A stretch of 15,054 nt of DNA from an uncultured Acidimicrobiales bacterium (GTDB lineage Bacteria; Actinomycetota; Acidimicrobiia; Acidimicrobiales; Aldehydirespiratoraceae). Of this stretch, positions 1 through 7,029 are shown piece by piece. The position numbers and the translations under genes were made by a program. Below the pieces are notes generated by a model that did not search any database, had not been told where the DNA came from, and saw only the letters and a list, made by a program, of their open reading frames with translations. The first letter of the stretch is position 1, and each line of letters opens with the position of its first letter. The stretch is from the NCBI GenBank assembly GCA_938091985.1, contig CALKOE010000254.1:1-15054 (forward strand), given 5' to 3'.

Positions 1-876
1 GTGAGCCACGGGTTGCGGTGCTCGCGGCGCAGACTGCGGCGTTGGCGCGACCCGAGCCGAAGCCGGTTCCGGGCGGGGTTCGCGGCGAGGCTTGCGATCG
101 CCGTCGGGCCAGAACATCGAGAGGAGGAGCAAGACGATGCCAACGCCGCCGAGCACGATCGAGGGCGTGAGCGCCGCTCGGAGCACAGCGGTGAGCAGCG
201 CCGCGAGCACCTCGGCCTGGTCCGGCGCGAACTCGCGGAGCAGGAACGGAACGCCGAGCCCGACGATGAGGTAGAAGGCAGTGGTACCGATTGCCCACCG
301 AGCGGCCTTGCCGAGCACCTGAGAACGGTCGCTGGTGGTGAGGAAGGCCAGGAGCGCCATGACGATCGACATTCCGGCCAGAATCGGCACGGTCCGTTCG
401 AGGAAGTCCTTGACCGGCGATGCGTTGGGAATTCGCTCGGTCGGCAGCTCGACCTCGAACTCCTCGGGGATCTGCTCCGCCACCGATGGGGCCACCGCTC
501 CGATGCGAGCTCGAGACGATTCGAGTGCGGGCCCGAGGTCGATCGTGGCGGGCGCATCATCGAGTCCGAGGAAGGCGCGATGTGTGGTCCCGAGCGAGTC
601 GATGATCAGATCGCGAACTACCGGGTCGTCGAGAATGATGTCGACCCCGGCATCGACCTGCTCCGCGCTGAGCCCCGGCACCGCCCGGTCGAGCGCCTTG
701 CCGATGTTCAGGCCGATCTGGTCGACCACCGCCTCGTTGTCGAGCAACTCCTCGGCGATCGTTCCGGTTCGGTCCTCATCAAAGACGATGCGCAAGGCAA
801 GGAACCCCCACCATGCAAACGAGCCGATGAGGAGGGCGGGGCCGAGAATCAGGCCGGCGATGACGCGACGAAACAC
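1..876 (-). CDS. Multi-pass membrane protein of unknown function (3' end outside window)
   Basis: I do not recognise the family. Reading from a GTG at 876 gives 292 residues with no stop before the window edge, so the C-terminus is missing. Hydrophobic segments lie at about residues 6-30, 162-181, 193-214 and 233-256. Residues 31-160 form a polar, acidic, probably helical domain between helices 1 and 2, likely on one face of the membrane. The visible end (from about 258) becomes Arg/Pro/Ala-rich, as in a cytoplasmic tail. The frame is open upstream only to a stop at 898-900 and contains no ATG, which fixes the GTG as the best start, although no clear Shine-Dalgarno is seen. It lies 54 bases downstream of the lipoprotein gene on the same strand and may be cotranscribed. 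The pattern (TM, large loop, three TMs) suggests an integral membrane protein, not a transporter I can name. Confidence 0.8.
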   Translation of the reverse strand, partial: MFRRVIAGLILGPALLIGSFAWWGFLALRIVFDEDRTGTIAEELLDNEAVVDQIGLNIGKALDRAVPGLSAEQVDAGVDIILDDPVVRDLIIDSLGTTHRAFLGLDDAPATIDLGPALESSRARIGAVAPSVAEQIPEEFEVELPTERIPNASPVKDFLERTVPILAGMSIVMALLAFLTTSDRSQVLGKAARWAIGTTAFYLIVGLGVPFLLREFAPDQAEVLAALLTAVLRAALTPSIVLGGVGIVLLLLSMFWPDGDRKPRREPRPEPASARVAPTPQSAPRAPQPVAH

Positions 877-930
877 GGCGCCATGTTCGCACGTCGATCA
901 CCGACGACCGTGGCGCGTTCGATCAGAAGG

Positions 931-3030
931 TCAGCTGCGCTGCGGTGAGATGCATGGCGCGCCGCCACACACGTCGATCACGGTGCCGGTCCGGAGGAAG
1001 GCATCGATCTGTTCGACCGCGTCGAGGTGACGACGCGGATCCTCGTGAGGGTCGGTTCCATTGCGGGGCGGCACATTCTCGATCGGCGGGACCGGCTGGC
1101 CGCTGTCCCACATCACCGTGGCCGACCCCTCGAACGGATATCCCTCGATGCGGGGAATGCCCCAGAACGGCTCGACATCGCTTGAGCGGCCTTCGCCGAA
1201 CCCAGGCCACACTGCCGACGCCCCCATCGAGCGGGCCATCACATCCATCGCGACATTGGCGACCTGGAAGTCACCAAGCGCACCGTGCAGCAGCCCGGAC
1301 TTCTGGTCGAGGCCTTCCAACGGCTCGGAGTAGTAGTTCACGTAGCCGTTGCCCTCGGCTCGATCCCAGAGCATCTGGATCATCAAGAGCAGCTGGGCCT
1401 GGTCGAGCTTGTCGGGATACGACGGGTCGAGCAGCAGTTGATACTGATCGAAGTCGACACTGCGGTTGAGCAGGGTCGAGTAGTTCACGCCGGGGACACC
1501 GAACACCCCGCGGTCCCAGTCGGTCGACACAGCAGTCGTGACCGGTCCCATGATGCCGCCCTGGCTGATGCCGTAGTAGGCGAGCTGATCGGTGTCGAGG
1601 AGTTGATTGCCATCACCATCGCTGAATGCCTCGTGCGCCGCGAATCCGTCGGGGTGACGCATCAGGCGCCCGAGAAACAGCGTGTTGAGGTGCCCCTGCA
1701 GGAGCCGATCGCTGAGCGTGTGGAAGGTCGAGAGTTCGCCGAGCGCGTTGATGGCGTTGATGACGTCTTCATCGGCCATGCCGATCAGGTCGGTGCCGCA
1801 GATCACATGATTGTGGTGTTCGGCTAGCAAACGAGGGCCGGCCGAGGTCACCTGGTTCCGGGTGCCCAGAAGGCCGTGGCCGTAGATCACGCCGGCGCCC
1901 GGTTCGGCCGCCGTGGTGTTGTCGTGGATCATGCACCGATACACCGAGGCGAACAAGCCGTTGACTTCAGGCAAATCCGGGTCGCCGACCAGGTTCAGCC
2001 CATTGCCGGTCGAACCATCGGCGGTCAGATACAAGGGCACCTCGTAGGTGCCCTCGATGTAGGTGTAGGTGTCGCTGTCGTCGCGGTTGACCGCGTCGAC
2101 GGTGAAGGTCGGAGCAGCGTCGCCGAGGATCGCGAAGGCGTCGTCGCGCATGTGGAGCAGCGGACCGGTGAGGCTCTCGGTCGAGATGACGGTGAACTCC
2201 CACGCGATCACCAACTCCTCGCGAGCCACGCCGGCCGCGGCGAGGTCGCTGAACACTCGTTCCATTGCCGGCCGGTGGGCCTCGACCTCAGCCACATCGG
2301 TCTCGAGGCGGTCCCGATAGGCCCGGAAGGTCTCGGTGGGCTCGATCGCTTCACCCGCGCCGTCGACCAGATTCCGCAGGCCGATGACGATGCGGTGACC
2401 ATCGGGGTAGTTGGTGGCTGGCCGAACGAAGAGTGCCCGCCGATCCGGGTCAGTCGAATTCGCGTCGAGCTCGGCCCAATGGGGCCAGCGTTCGCCGGTG
2501 GTCGCGTCGATCACCACGCTGCCTGACGCGTCGTCGAGCGATCGGGCGATGTCGGAGATCGGCGCCAGCGACGATCCCTGCGGATCCACACCGGGGATGA
2601 GAACGAGGCCGGCACTACCGGGCGAGAACCCGTCGGCTCGGTTCTGACGCGCCGGATCGACGGGTGTGCCATCAACGTGAGCGGGCATGTGATCGAGAGG
2701 TAGGGCCACACGACGACCGGTCGCGGAGTCGGCATCGGCGATCGTGAGGGCGTCACTCGGGAACGGCAACATGCATTCGTGGCCGGTCTGCTCGCAGCCC
2801 GACTCCTGTTCGAGAACGAGCTCGATCGAACCGGCAAACCCTTCGTCCGACGCGATGTCGTCGTTCGTCGAGTCATCAGCACCGTCCGGAGTGTCGACGC
2901 TCTCGCCGCCCGGGTCGGAGCTGTCGGGCGGGGTGGTTTGGCTCTCACCGCCGTCGTCACCCGAACACGCCGCAACGAGCAGCGAAGCTGCTATGACAAG
3001 GGCGATTACGCGATGCAGACGTCTACTCAT
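931..3030 (-). CDS. Secreted lipoprotein with alpha/beta-hydrolase (lipase/esterase-like) signature
   Basis: 699 residues. The N-terminus is a lipoprotein signal: basic MSRRLHR, a hydrophobic core, then lipobox VAAC with the lipidated Cys at residue 22, followed by an acidic Ser/Asp/Gly linker to about residue 65. The mature protein should therefore sit on the outer face of the membrane. The catalytic half shows the signature YGHGLLG (383-389), resembling an oxyanion-hole HG motif, and YYGISQGG (485-492), a GxSxG nucleophile elbow with Ser489. A likely acid is Asp587 in LLHGALGDFQV and a likely base His668 in DPRRHLD; these two are inferred from the usual order of the triad. The N-terminal half (about 66-330) carries no motif I recognise and may be a beta-rich accessory domain. 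Substrate is unknown. Cysteines 79/86, 366/411 and 688/693 could form disulfides outside the cell. The ATG at 3030 is chosen because it gives a perfect signal peptide; no strong Shine-Dalgarno precedes it. Confidence 0.85.
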   Translation of the reverse strand: MSRRLHRVIALVIAASLLVAACSGDDGGESQTTPPDSSDPGGESVDTPDGADDSTNDDIASDEGFAGSIELVLEQESGCEQTGHECMLPFPSDALTIADADSATGRRVALPLDHMPAHVDGTPVDPARQNRADGFSPGSAGLVLIPGVDPQGSSLAPISDIARSLDDASGSVVIDATTGERWPHWAELDANSTDPDRRALFVRPATNYPDGHRIVIGLRNLVDGAGEAIEPTETFRAYRDRLETDVAEVEAHRPAMERVFSDLAAAGVAREELVIAWEFTVISTESLTGPLLHMRDDAFAILGDAAPTFTVDAVNRDDSDTYTYIEGTYEVPLYLTADGSTGNGLNLVGDPDLPEVNGLFASVYRCMIHDNTTAAEPGAGVIYGHGLLGTRNQVTSAGPRLLAEHHNHVICGTDLIGMADEDVINAINALGELSTFHTLSDRLLQGHLNTLFLGRLMRHPDGFAAHEAFSDGDGNQLLDTDQLAYYGISQGGIMGPVTTAVSTDWDRGVFGVPGVNYSTLLNRSVDFDQYQLLLDPSYPDKLDQAQLLLMIQMLWDRAEGNGYVNYYSEPLEGLDQKSGLLHGALGDFQVANVAMDVMARSMGASAVWPGFGEGRSSDVEPFWGIPRIEGYPFEGSATVMWDSGQPVPPIENVPPRNGTDPHEDPRRHLDAVEQIDAFLRTGTVIDVCGGAPCISPQRS

Positions 3031-3078
3031 GCCGATGGAGCATCGCGCGGATCTGCCGAGGTGGCGACTCGCCGACGT

Positions 3079-3237
3079 CTAGAAAGGCGCGATCTGCCAG
3101 ACGAGCCAGCCAACGGCGATGGCAATCGCCCAGGACGCGGCGAGTACACAGAGAAAGAGGAGTCCTTCACCTTCGGAGAGGTGATGTCGCTTCACCTCAA
3201 CCGGAGATTCGGTCTGCTTCCCTTCGATCCTCAGCAT
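3079..3237 (-). CDS. Small single-pass membrane protein
   Basis: 52 residues: a polar N-terminal half (MLRIEGKQTESP, then VEVKRHHLSEGEG) and one hydrophobic segment at about residues 26-48 ending WQIAPF. The frame can be extended to a TTG at 3267, but the ATG at 3237 has a GAGGG Shine-Dalgarno five bases before it, so I take the shorter form. It lies 48 bases upstream of the lipoprotein gene on the same strand and may share its transcript. No family is recognised. The good ribosome binding site and clean helix argue that it is real in spite of its size. Confidence 0.6.
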   Translation of the reverse strand: MLRIEGKQTESPVEVKRHHLSEGEGLLFLCVLAASWAIAIAVGWLVWQIAPF

Positions 3238-3388
3238 GCCAACCCTCGCTTCGCACCTAGGCCCCAAGTGGAGCCCCTATTGCAAACTTGCACAGTTCAA
3301 CCGACTACTCGTGGCAGGCCACCCTCCGTGGCGAAGGTGACCCGGAGGTAGAACGGCGTTCAGTCTTGGATGCTCGAGTTGGTGCAGA
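3238..3388. other. Intergenic region with a weak inverted repeat
   Basis: The longest gene-free stretch in the window. It holds CCTCCG at 3323-3328 and CGGAGG at 3343-3348, which could pair as a 6-bp stem with a 14-base loop downstream of the 127-residue gene. No T-run follows on the minus strand, so a terminator role is doubtful. No tRNA-like fold or other gene is seen here. Confidence 0.4.
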
Positions 3389-3772
3389 TCAGAAAAGTTC
3401 GCCCTGGGCCACGACGGGAAGCTGCCACTCATGTTCGAGGTCGGCGAGGCTCAACAGGTCGACCCCCATGACCGCAAGGACGGGATCGAGCCCCGACGGA
3501 AGCTCACCGAACCGCACCGCTCCCTGCTCAGCCTCCACCAGCTGCGCGAGGGGGATGCCGTTGCGGTCGGCGAACTTCTCGGGCCCGGCCAGTTGGCTGA
3601 CCCGGGCGGCAAGTGCCACCGAGGCCGCCACCGGATGCTCGAGCCCGGCGATGCGCGCCTGCACAGCCATCCGCTCGATCATCGCCGTTGCGTCTCTCCG
3701 CAGAAGGCGGGCTTCCTCCGCCTCCGACAGGGATGCGGCAACGGGGTTGGTGGTGGCGACCTCGGTGAGCAT
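3389..3772 (-). CDS. Hypothetical soluble protein, 127 residues
   Basis: No family is recognised. The protein is helical in appearance: residues 14-45 are Ala/Glu/Arg-rich and amphipathic, and 47-62 is an Ala-rich helix. A more mixed half follows, ending HEWQLPVVAQGELF. It has no signal peptide or membrane helix. The ATG at 3772 has an AAGGTG Shine-Dalgarno six bases upstream. Its start faces the plus-strand dehydrogenase gene at 3844, so the 71 bases between them probably carry divergent promoters. The start is well supported and nothing competes on the other strand, so I judge the gene real but cannot assign a role. Confidence 0.65.
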   Translation of the reverse strand: MLTEVATTNPVAASLSEAEEARLLRRDATAMIERMAVQARIAGLEHPVAASVALAARVSQLAGPEKFADRNGIPLAQLVEAEQGAVRFGELPSGLDPVLAVMGVDLLSLADLEHEWQLPVVAQGELF

Positions 3773-3843
3773 GTCAACACCTTGCCGAGGGGGTGTGACA
3801 CTGCCCGCCGTCGAGTCGTTGCCCCAGATGTCAGACTGGCGAG

Positions 3844-4686
3844 ATGTCCATCGGCATCATCCATCCCGGCGCCATGGGATCGTCGCTCGGCGCGGCGCTC
3901 AGCGCCGGCGGCCACACCCCGCACTGGGCCTCCGACGGCAGAAGCCAGGCCACTCGCACTCGAGCCGCGGGCGACGGCCTGGTCGACGTCGGCACACTCC
4001 GCGCCCTCACGAACACATGCGACATCATCATCTCCGTCTGTCCACCGGCAGAGGCGGTCAACGTCGCCGAATCGGTGGCGGCCCTGTCGTTCACCGGCAT
4101 GTATCTCGATGCCAATGCAGTGTCGCCCGCGACCGCCCGGACCATCGCGGGTCGAGTCGAGTCCGCCGGTGCCACGTTCGTCGATGGCGGAATCATCGGC
4201 CCGCCGGCTCGTCACGCCGGCCTCACCGTGCTCTATCTCTCGGGTGAGGCTGCGCGCTGCAATGCGATCGCGTCGCGGTTCGAGGGTTCACCGCTCGCGA
4301 CCCACCTCGTGGGCGCTGAGCCCGGCGCGGCGTCGGCGGTCAAGATGGCCTTCGCCGCGTGGACGAAAGGCACCAGCGCCCTCCTGCTTGCCGTGAGAGC
4401 CCTGGCCGAAGCCGAAGGCGTCACCGAAGGTCTCGACCACGCATGGTCGGTGCTCACCCCCGAACTCATCGACCGATTCCCCGCCACAGTCCGGGGGACG
4501 GCGCCAAAGGCCTGGCGTTTCGCCGGCGAAATGCGAGAGATCGCCTCGACCTTCGACCACGCTGGCTTGCCCGGCGGCTTCCACGAGGCGGCCGCCGAAA
4601 TCTACGAGGCGCTCTCTGACCTCCGCGACTACCCAGACGCGACCGAGGCTGACGTGATCCAACGTCTCACCGAGCCGGGCCCCTGA
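3844..4686 (+). CDS. NAD(P)-dependent beta-hydroxyacid-dehydrogenase-like enzyme, DUF1932 type
   Basis: 280 residues. The N-terminus is a Rossmann fold with the family dinucleotide motif GIIHPGAMGSSLG (4-16). It is followed by the strand IIISVCPP (61-68), typical of the 6-phosphogluconate / 3-hydroxyisobutyrate dehydrogenase superfamily. FVDGGIIGPP (112-121) matches the substrate-loop position of that superfamily, and Lys167 in SAVKMAF is the likely catalytic lysine. The C-terminal helical half (about 190-270) resembles the DUF1932 domain found in phosphogluconate-dehydrogenase-like proteins, instead of the canonical 3HIBADH C-domain. It should oxidise or reduce a small hydroxy acid in the cytoplasm; the substrate is not evident. 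It lies 15 bases upstream of a TIM-barrel isomerase-like gene, suggesting a joint catabolic step. The start has no strong Shine-Dalgarno. Confidence 0.85.
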   Translation: MSIGIIHPGAMGSSLGAALSAGGHTPHWASDGRSQATRTRAAGDGLVDVGTLRALTNTCDIIISVCPPAEAVNVAESVAALSFTGMYLDANAVSPATARTIAGRVESAGATFVDGGIIGPPARHAGLTVLYLSGEAARCNAIASRFEGSPLATHLVGAEPGAASAVKMAFAAWTKGTSALLLAVRALAEAEGVTEGLDHAWSVLTPELIDRFPATVRGTAPKAWRFAGEMREIASTFDHAGLPGGFHEAAAEIYEALSDLRDYPDATEADVIQRLTEPGP

Positions 4687-4688
4687 CC

Positions 4689-4694
4689 TACGCT
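4689..4694 (+). promoter_or_regulatory. Possible -10 box (TACGCT) of a leaderless start
   Basis: TACGCT fits TANNNT and ends seven bases before the ATG at 4702, the position expected when transcription begins at or beside the start codon. No Shine-Dalgarno is present between the two genes. No convincing -35 is seen. This would give the isomerase gene a promoter of its own inside the operon. Confidence 0.35.
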
Positions 4695-4701
4695 CGGCCC
4701 G

Positions 4702-5538
4702 ATGACCGTTGAACTCTTCCGTCACGCGTGGGGCGCAGTCGGCGACGGCTGCCCTTGGCCCGATCTCTCGACGCTGTGTCGCAGCGCCAAGCAGGAGGGC
4801 TACACCGGCGTGGAGTTCCCTCTCTTCGCCATGGGCGACGAGCGAGACGAGGTTCTGGCCACGATTGCCGAGCTCGAACTCACGCTCCTACCGATGCTGA
4901 TGACGTTCGTCGGCGAGATGCACGACCCGGCCGCCCACCTCGAATCGCTCAAGGGCCAACTCGCGCAAGCAGCCGAACTCGGCCTCACCCGGGTGAACGC
5001 CCATGCGGGCGCCGACGCCTTCGACGACGACACCACGGCGCAATTCCTTCGTGACTCGATCGCAATGGCGGCCGACCACGGCATCGACCTCCTCCACGAA
5101 ACCCACCGCATGCGACCGCTCTATAACCCGTGGCGCACGGCTCGGATGGTTGAAGAGGTGGAGGGGCTGCGGCTGACCGCCGACTACTCCCACTGGGTGT
5201 GTGTGGCCGGCAGGCTTCCGTTTGATTCCGCCGCGGCATTCACCACGTGTGCACCCGCGGTCGGCCACATCCATGCCCGCGTGGGGCATTCAGAGGCGCC
5301 TCAGGTTGGTGATCCCCGTGACCCAGCGGTGGCGATGGAGCTGGGGTCGCATGAACACTGGTGGGATGAGATCGTGGCGGCGGCCACTGAACGAGGCGAC
5401 ACGATGACCGTCACACCCGAGTTCGGCCCGCCGCCCTACATGCCGACAGTTCCACACACCGGCGAGCCGGTGGCCGACCTCGCCGAGATCGTTGCGTGGA
5501 TGCGCGACCGTCTGATGGATCGCTACTCAACCGAGTGA
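4702..5538 (+). CDS. Sugar phosphate isomerase/epimerase-like TIM-barrel protein
   Basis: 278 residues, the usual length of the xylose-isomerase-like (AP endonuclease family 2) barrel. Likely metal ligands lie at the expected strand ends: Glu133 in LLHETHR, Asp161/His164 in TADYSHW, His189 and His191 in GHIHARVGH, and Glu240 in TPEFGPPPY. YTGVEFPLF (34-42) is the usual second-strand glutamate motif. These proteins interconvert ketoses or epimerise sugars and cyclitols in the cytoplasm using a divalent metal. Substrate cannot be read from sequence, but the adjacent DUF1932-type dehydrogenase suggests a hydroxy-acid or sugar-acid pathway. Its stop codon is one base from the stop of the convergent DUF4262-like gene. 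Confidence 0.85.
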   Translation: MTVELFRHAWGAVGDGCPWPDLSTLCRSAKQEGYTGVEFPLFAMGDERDEVLATIAELELTLLPMLMTFVGEMHDPAAHLESLKGQLAQAAELGLTRVNAHAGADAFDDDTTAQFLRDSIAMAADHGIDLLHETHRMRPLYNPWRTARMVEEVEGLRLTADYSHWVCVAGRLPFDSAAAFTTCAPAVGHIHARVGHSEAPQVGDPRDPAVAMELGSHEHWWDEIVAAATERGDTMTVTPEFGPPPYMPTVPHTGEPVADLAEIVAWMRDRLMDRYSTE

Positions 5539-5539
5539 G

Positions 5540-5986
5540 TCATCTGGCTCGACGGATCTCGTCGAGCCGACGAACGTTCGGCCCACAGTCGTCGCAGAAC
5601 CAGGACGGACCTGGAACGAGTTGCACGAAGTCGCCCGTGGTCGCCGCCATCGAATAGCGGCTCTCCCAGCCGGCGACAAGACCATCGAGAAAGTGCGTCT
5701 CGTCGACGGTGACCGTCTCGACATCGAGAAGATCGAGCGTGTCGCTCTTGATTTCTCCGAAGTCGACATAGTCCTCGGCGACCGCATGCACGAGGGCCTT
5801 CTGGATGGTCGGCTCGATGTCGACCACGAGCAACTCCGGCTGATCCCAACTCTCGAACGCGCCGATCGTGTAGGTCCAGGGCGACTCGTCTTCCACGTGC
5901 ACGGTGGTGAACCCGTGGACCCGGATCACCAGGTCGGTGTGTCGGTCGATTTCTTCCCAGCTGTATCCGTCGCAACGCATGCACAT
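5540..5986 (-). CDS. DUF4262-like protein with two CxxC pairs
   Basis: 148 residues. The central part, with SPWTYTIGAFESWDQPELLVVDI (split at 35-46 and 47-57), matches the pattern of the DUF4262 family, small bacterial proteins of unknown function. Near the N-terminus is CMRC (Cys2, Cys5) and near the C-terminus CDDC (Cys131, Cys134); the four cysteines could bind one zinc or iron ion and tie the ends together. The ATG at 5986 has a strong Shine-Dalgarno GGGAGG six bases upstream that is itself in an inverted repeat (see 5991-6015). No membrane segment or signal is present. The gene is 81 bases downstream of the LLM oxidoreductase gene on the same strand. Family assignment is by pattern only. 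Confidence 0.75.
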   Translation of the reverse strand: MCMRCDGYSWEEIDRHTDLVIRVHGFTTVHVEDESPWTYTIGAFESWDQPELLVVDIEPTIQKALVHAVAEDYVDFGEIKSDTLDLLDVETVTVDETHFLDGLVAGWESRYSMAATTGDFVQLVPGPSWFCDDCGPNVRRLDEIRRAR

Positions 5987-5990
5987 GCGC

Positions 5991-6015
5991 GGCCTCCCTC
6001 TTTTTGCGAGAGGCC
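5991..6015 (-). promoter_or_regulatory. Hairpin that would sequester the ribosome binding site of the DUF4262-like gene
   Basis: On the minus strand GGCCTCTC (6015-6008) can pair with GGGAGGCC (5998-5991) as eight base pairs including one G-T(U) wobble, around a nine-base A-rich loop. The 3' arm contains the Shine-Dalgarno GGGAGG of the gene starting at 5986. No T-run follows, so it is unlikely to be a terminator. A role in translational control is inferred. Confidence 0.45.
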
Positions 6016-6067
6016 GGTGCGGTGCCGCCGGCGAGCGGATTCGCAGTCTGGTGGCGCCCTGTGACAG

Positions 6068-6964
6068 TCAGCCCTGATTGGCGAGGACGAGGGCCTGTCG
6101 GGTCTCGGCCTGCTCGTCGGGGGTGCCGAACACCACGCCGTTGACCAGGGTCGAACCGGCGTCGAAGAATCCTTGCAGACGCTCGATGACCTCGGACTGT
6201 GATCCGATCAGCGCAATATCGGCGGGGCCGGCGACACCCTCGCGATCCATCATCGCTCGATACGACGGGAGGCCGCCATAGATCTCGAACTGTGTTGCCG
6301 CTCGCTCGAGCGCGGGCCCGGGGTCGGCTGTGACACAGACGGGCACAGACGAAATGATCTGCGGCTCCGGTCGTCCCGCGGCCTCGGCAGCTTCGCGGAT
6401 CGTCGGTGCGACATGGTCCCGGATGGTGTTGGGGCCGGTCATCCACGTCGACGTGCCGGCGGCGCGAGTGCCACACAGCTTCAACATCGCGGGTCCCAGC
6501 GCAGCAATCACAACCGGCGTTGGCGGAGCGTTGAACGAGAGACCACCGCGAAACGTCAGCGTCTCTCCTTCGGCGCTGACCGGCTCGTTGGCGAGCAGCG
6601 GCAGCAACACATCGAGGTACTCGCGCATGTGGCGAACGGGCTTCTCGAACGACATGCCGAACATCCCCTCGATCACCAGCTGATGCGACAGCCCTATGCC
6701 GAGCGTGAACCGACCGCCGCTGATGTGGCTCAGGGTCTTGGCCTGGGCCGCCAGCATTCCGGGGTGGCGGGGATACGTCGGGATGACCGCGGTCGCAAAC
6801 TTCAGATCCGGCACTTCCCTGGCGACAACACCGAGTGCCGTGATGGCATCGACGCCGAAGATCTGCGGGAGCGACATCGTCGAGAATCCGTCTGCCGCGA
6901 TCTGCTTCGCCTGGCGAACCAAATCGTCGATGTCGTCTGTCTGCGTGAAGATGCCGATATCCAT
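6068..6964 (-). CDS. LLM-class (luciferase-like) F420-dependent oxidoreductase
   Basis: 298 residues, the usual length for a luciferase-like monooxygenase TIM barrel. Supporting features are the N-terminal strand MDIGIFTQT, LKFATAVIPTYPRHP (54-68), the LAAQAKTLSHISGGRFTLG stretch (71-89) and GLSH (91-94), all characteristic of the flavin/F420-dependent LLM superfamily. These proteins carry out two-electron chemistry on small molecules using F420 or FMN; sequence alone does not settle the cofactor, though the actinobacterial setting favours F420. There is no membrane segment. The ATG at 6964 is preceded by TAGGGT at 6976-6971, six bases away, suggesting a leaderless transcript. The start faces the CorA-like gene 65 bases away, so the two are divergently transcribed. 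Confidence 0.88.
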   Translation of the reverse strand: MDIGIFTQTDDIDDLVRQAKQIAADGFSTMSLPQIFGVDAITALGVVAREVPDLKFATAVIPTYPRHPGMLAAQAKTLSHISGGRFTLGIGLSHQLVIEGMFGMSFEKPVRHMREYLDVLLPLLANEPVSAEGETLTFRGGLSFNAPPTPVVIAALGPAMLKLCGTRAAGTSTWMTGPNTIRDHVAPTIREAAEAAGRPEPQIISSVPVCVTADPGPALERAATQFEIYGGLPSYRAMMDREGVAGPADIALIGSQSEVIERLQGFFDAGSTLVNGVVFGTPDEQAETRQALVLANQG

Positions 6965-6970
6965 GCCGGG

Positions 6971-6976
6971 ACCCTA
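6971..6976 (-). promoter_or_regulatory. Possible -10 box (TAGGGT) of a leaderless start
   Basis: TAGGGT fits TANNNT and lies six bases before the ATG at 6964. No Shine-Dalgarno is present. The best -35-like sequence at the right distance is only a weak match. Confidence 0.35.
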
Positions 6977-7029
6977 GAGCACCGCTCGGCATCACCAGCA
7001 CGGCGGCCTTGCTGCGACATCATTCCTGC

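Noticed and set aside
1..948. A 315-residue open frame on the plus strand
   Set aside because: It is Arg/Glu/Asp-rich with no domain, and lies opposite a minus-strand frame encoding clear membrane helices. It is an antisense artefact of high-GC codon use.
3323..3348. Inverted repeat considered as a rho-independent terminator
   Set aside because: The stem is only six pairs with a 14-base loop and no T-run follows on either strand.
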